A stretch of 64,000 bases of DNA, taken from an uncultured Desulfovibrionaceae bacterium. Lineage in GTDB: Bacteria > Desulfobacterota > Desulfovibrionia > Desulfovibrionales > Desulfovibrionaceae. This document shows positions 63,169-64,000 of the stretch, one piece after another. The stretch spans positions 1 to 64,000 of the forward strand of contig CASGAP010000001.1 of assembly GCA_949299515.1 (NCBI GenBank). Direction: 5' to 3'. The notes under the pieces are model-generated. The model was not told the DNA's origin. It was given only the letters and a program-made list of their open reading frames with translations, and made no database searches. The stretch's first letter is position 1. Every line of letters starts with the position of its first letter. The position numbers and the translations under genes are program-made.

Positions 63169-64000
63169 ATGAAAGATTCAGAAAACCAATGTCATGGCGA
63201 GGTAAGGACGCAGCTTGAGAAAAATCTTAGTCCGCTCGAAGTGACGGCGCTGGCCCTCGGTGCCATTATCGGCTGGGGCTGCTTTGTTCTTCCTGGAATT
63301 CGTTTCCTGCCCGATGCTGGCCCTTTGGGTGCCGTGCTCGGCTTCATGATCGGTGCTGTTTTTCAATGCATTGTCGCACTTAACTATAGTGTGCTTGTCC
63401 GTCCTTATCCCGTTGCGGGCGGTTCGTTTGCTTACGCTTATGCCGGATTTGGCTCCAAAGGTGCCTTTATCTGCGGCTGGGCTTTGGTTTTGAGTTATGT
63501 TTGCGTTATTGCCGCAAACGCTACGGCAATTATTTTGCTCACCCGTTATCTTATGCCCGGCGTGCTTGACGTGGGCCACTTGTATTCCCTTGCCGACTGG
63601 GAAATCAATGCCGGCGAAGTGGGATTTGTTTCCGCGATTTTGCTGCTTTTGGGATATATGAACTATAAAGGCGTCAGTGCCGCTTCTGCCGTGCAGGTGT
63701 TTTTGGCCATTGCCTTAACCCTCGGTATTTTGGTTCTTTTCTTGGGTACGGCTACGGCAGAAACCGCAAGCATTGACAATTTGAAGCCGTTTTTCAACGA
63801 AAACCGCGGCATTATAGCCAGCATTATGATGGTACTTGCCCTGACTCCCTGGCTTTTCGTGGGATTTGACACTATCCCCCAAACTGCCGAAGAATTTACG
63901 TTTTCTCCGCACAGAGCCCGCGATTTGATGATTATTTCCATTCTTGTCGGTGCGGTTTTGTATTCCCTTATGGTGCTTGCGGTTGCTGGCTATATTCCGT
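63169..64000 (+). CDS. APC-family amino acid permease, 5' part
   Basis: The frame runs off the window after 277 residues. It starts with ATG after GGAGG (6 nt). The first helix 'VTALALGAIIGWGCFVLPG' has the family GxxIGxG motif, and several more membrane segments follow ('GSFAYAYAGFGSKGAFICGW', 'FVGFDTIPQTAEEF'). It resembles the amino acid/polyamine/organocation family. The substrate is unknown. Confidence 0.88.
   Translation, partial: MKDSENQCHGEVRTQLEKNLSPLEVTALALGAIIGWGCFVLPGIRFLPDAGPLGAVLGFMIGAVFQCIVALNYSVLVRPYPVAGGSFAYAYAGFGSKGAFICGWALVLSYVCVIAANATAIILLTRYLMPGVLDVGHLYSLADWEINAGEVGFVSAILLLLGYMNYKGVSAASAVQVFLAIALTLGILVLFLGTATAETASIDNLKPFFNENRGIIASIMMVLALTPWLFVGFDTIPQTAEEFTFSPHRARDLMIISILVGAVLYSLMVLAVAGYIP

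Overview
The window looks like a chromosomal segment of a Gram-negative, strictly anaerobic member of the Desulfovibrionaceae with moderate GC. The main evidence is a dsrA-dsrB locus, a Tat-exported periplasmic [NiFe] hydrogenase, a complete set of Kdo/lipid A/Lpt genes, a sigma-54 gene and a radical-SAM/HIT gene neighbourhood. The DsrB subunit is fused to DsrD. That arrangement has been described for the taurine-respiring, non-sulfate-reducing gut bacterium Bilophila wadsworthia, so a gut sulfite respirer of the Bilophila/Taurinivorans type is my inference. It is not proven from this window.

Layout. 1-5 kb: tail of a PPK2-family kinase, a repeat-containing spacer, dsrA-dsrBD (minus) and a radical SAM gene. 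5-10.3 kb: HIT and HU/IHF genes, then an LPS operon kdsA-kdsC-lptC-(small repeat protein)-lptA-lptB-rhodanese. 10.5-17.4 kb: a topoisomerase I fused to RNase HI, kdsB, a membrane-anchored unknown, exonuclease III, tRNA-His and murA. 17.4-18.3 kb: an unusual palindrome-rich gene-free stretch. 18.3-31.9 kb: a six-LysM lytic transglycosylase, an rRNA methylase, a YhaN/YhaO-like DNA repair pair with a TPR protein, rpoN, a D-Ala-D-Ala carboxypeptidase and an alanine:sodium symporter. 32.1-32.3 kb: a probable small RNA with a perfect sigma-54 promoter and its own terminator. 32.4-40.3 kb: uvrA, gmhB, a frameshifted PAS-GGDEF gene, a PAP2 phosphatase, an LtaS-like enzyme and a small lipoprotein. 40.5-50.9 kb: hydrogenase, a binding protein, UspA, DarP, DgkA, a class V aminotransferase, an LprI-like protein and a frameshifted triheme cytochrome c peroxidase. 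51-57.7 kb: an accessory island with a decayed relaxase, a type II-C CRISPR-Cas9 system with inverted cas1 and a tracrRNA, and three small ribbon-helix-helix-like genes. 57.9-64 kb: tRNA-Glu, rnr, lpxK, a GIY-YIG protein, a crcB pair and the start of an APC permease.

How the genes work together. kdsA, kdsB, kdsC, lpxK, gmhB and lptABC make and export Kdo-lipid A and core LPS. murA, the carboxypeptidase and the LysM enzyme handle peptidoglycan. DsrAB-D with the hydrogenase supports sulfite respiration, with H2 as a likely donor. The most interesting observations are the TopA-RNase HI fusion, the sigma-54-driven RNA with two unpaired anti-Shine-Dalgarno segments, the rearranged II-C CRISPR locus whose repeats appear to carry their own promoters, two genes broken by one-base losses in homopolymers, a small VxxFPD-repeat (possibly knotted) protein inside the lpt operon, and a dispersed intergenic hairpin repeat. 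All coordinates and motifs were read by eye. No database search or folding program was run.
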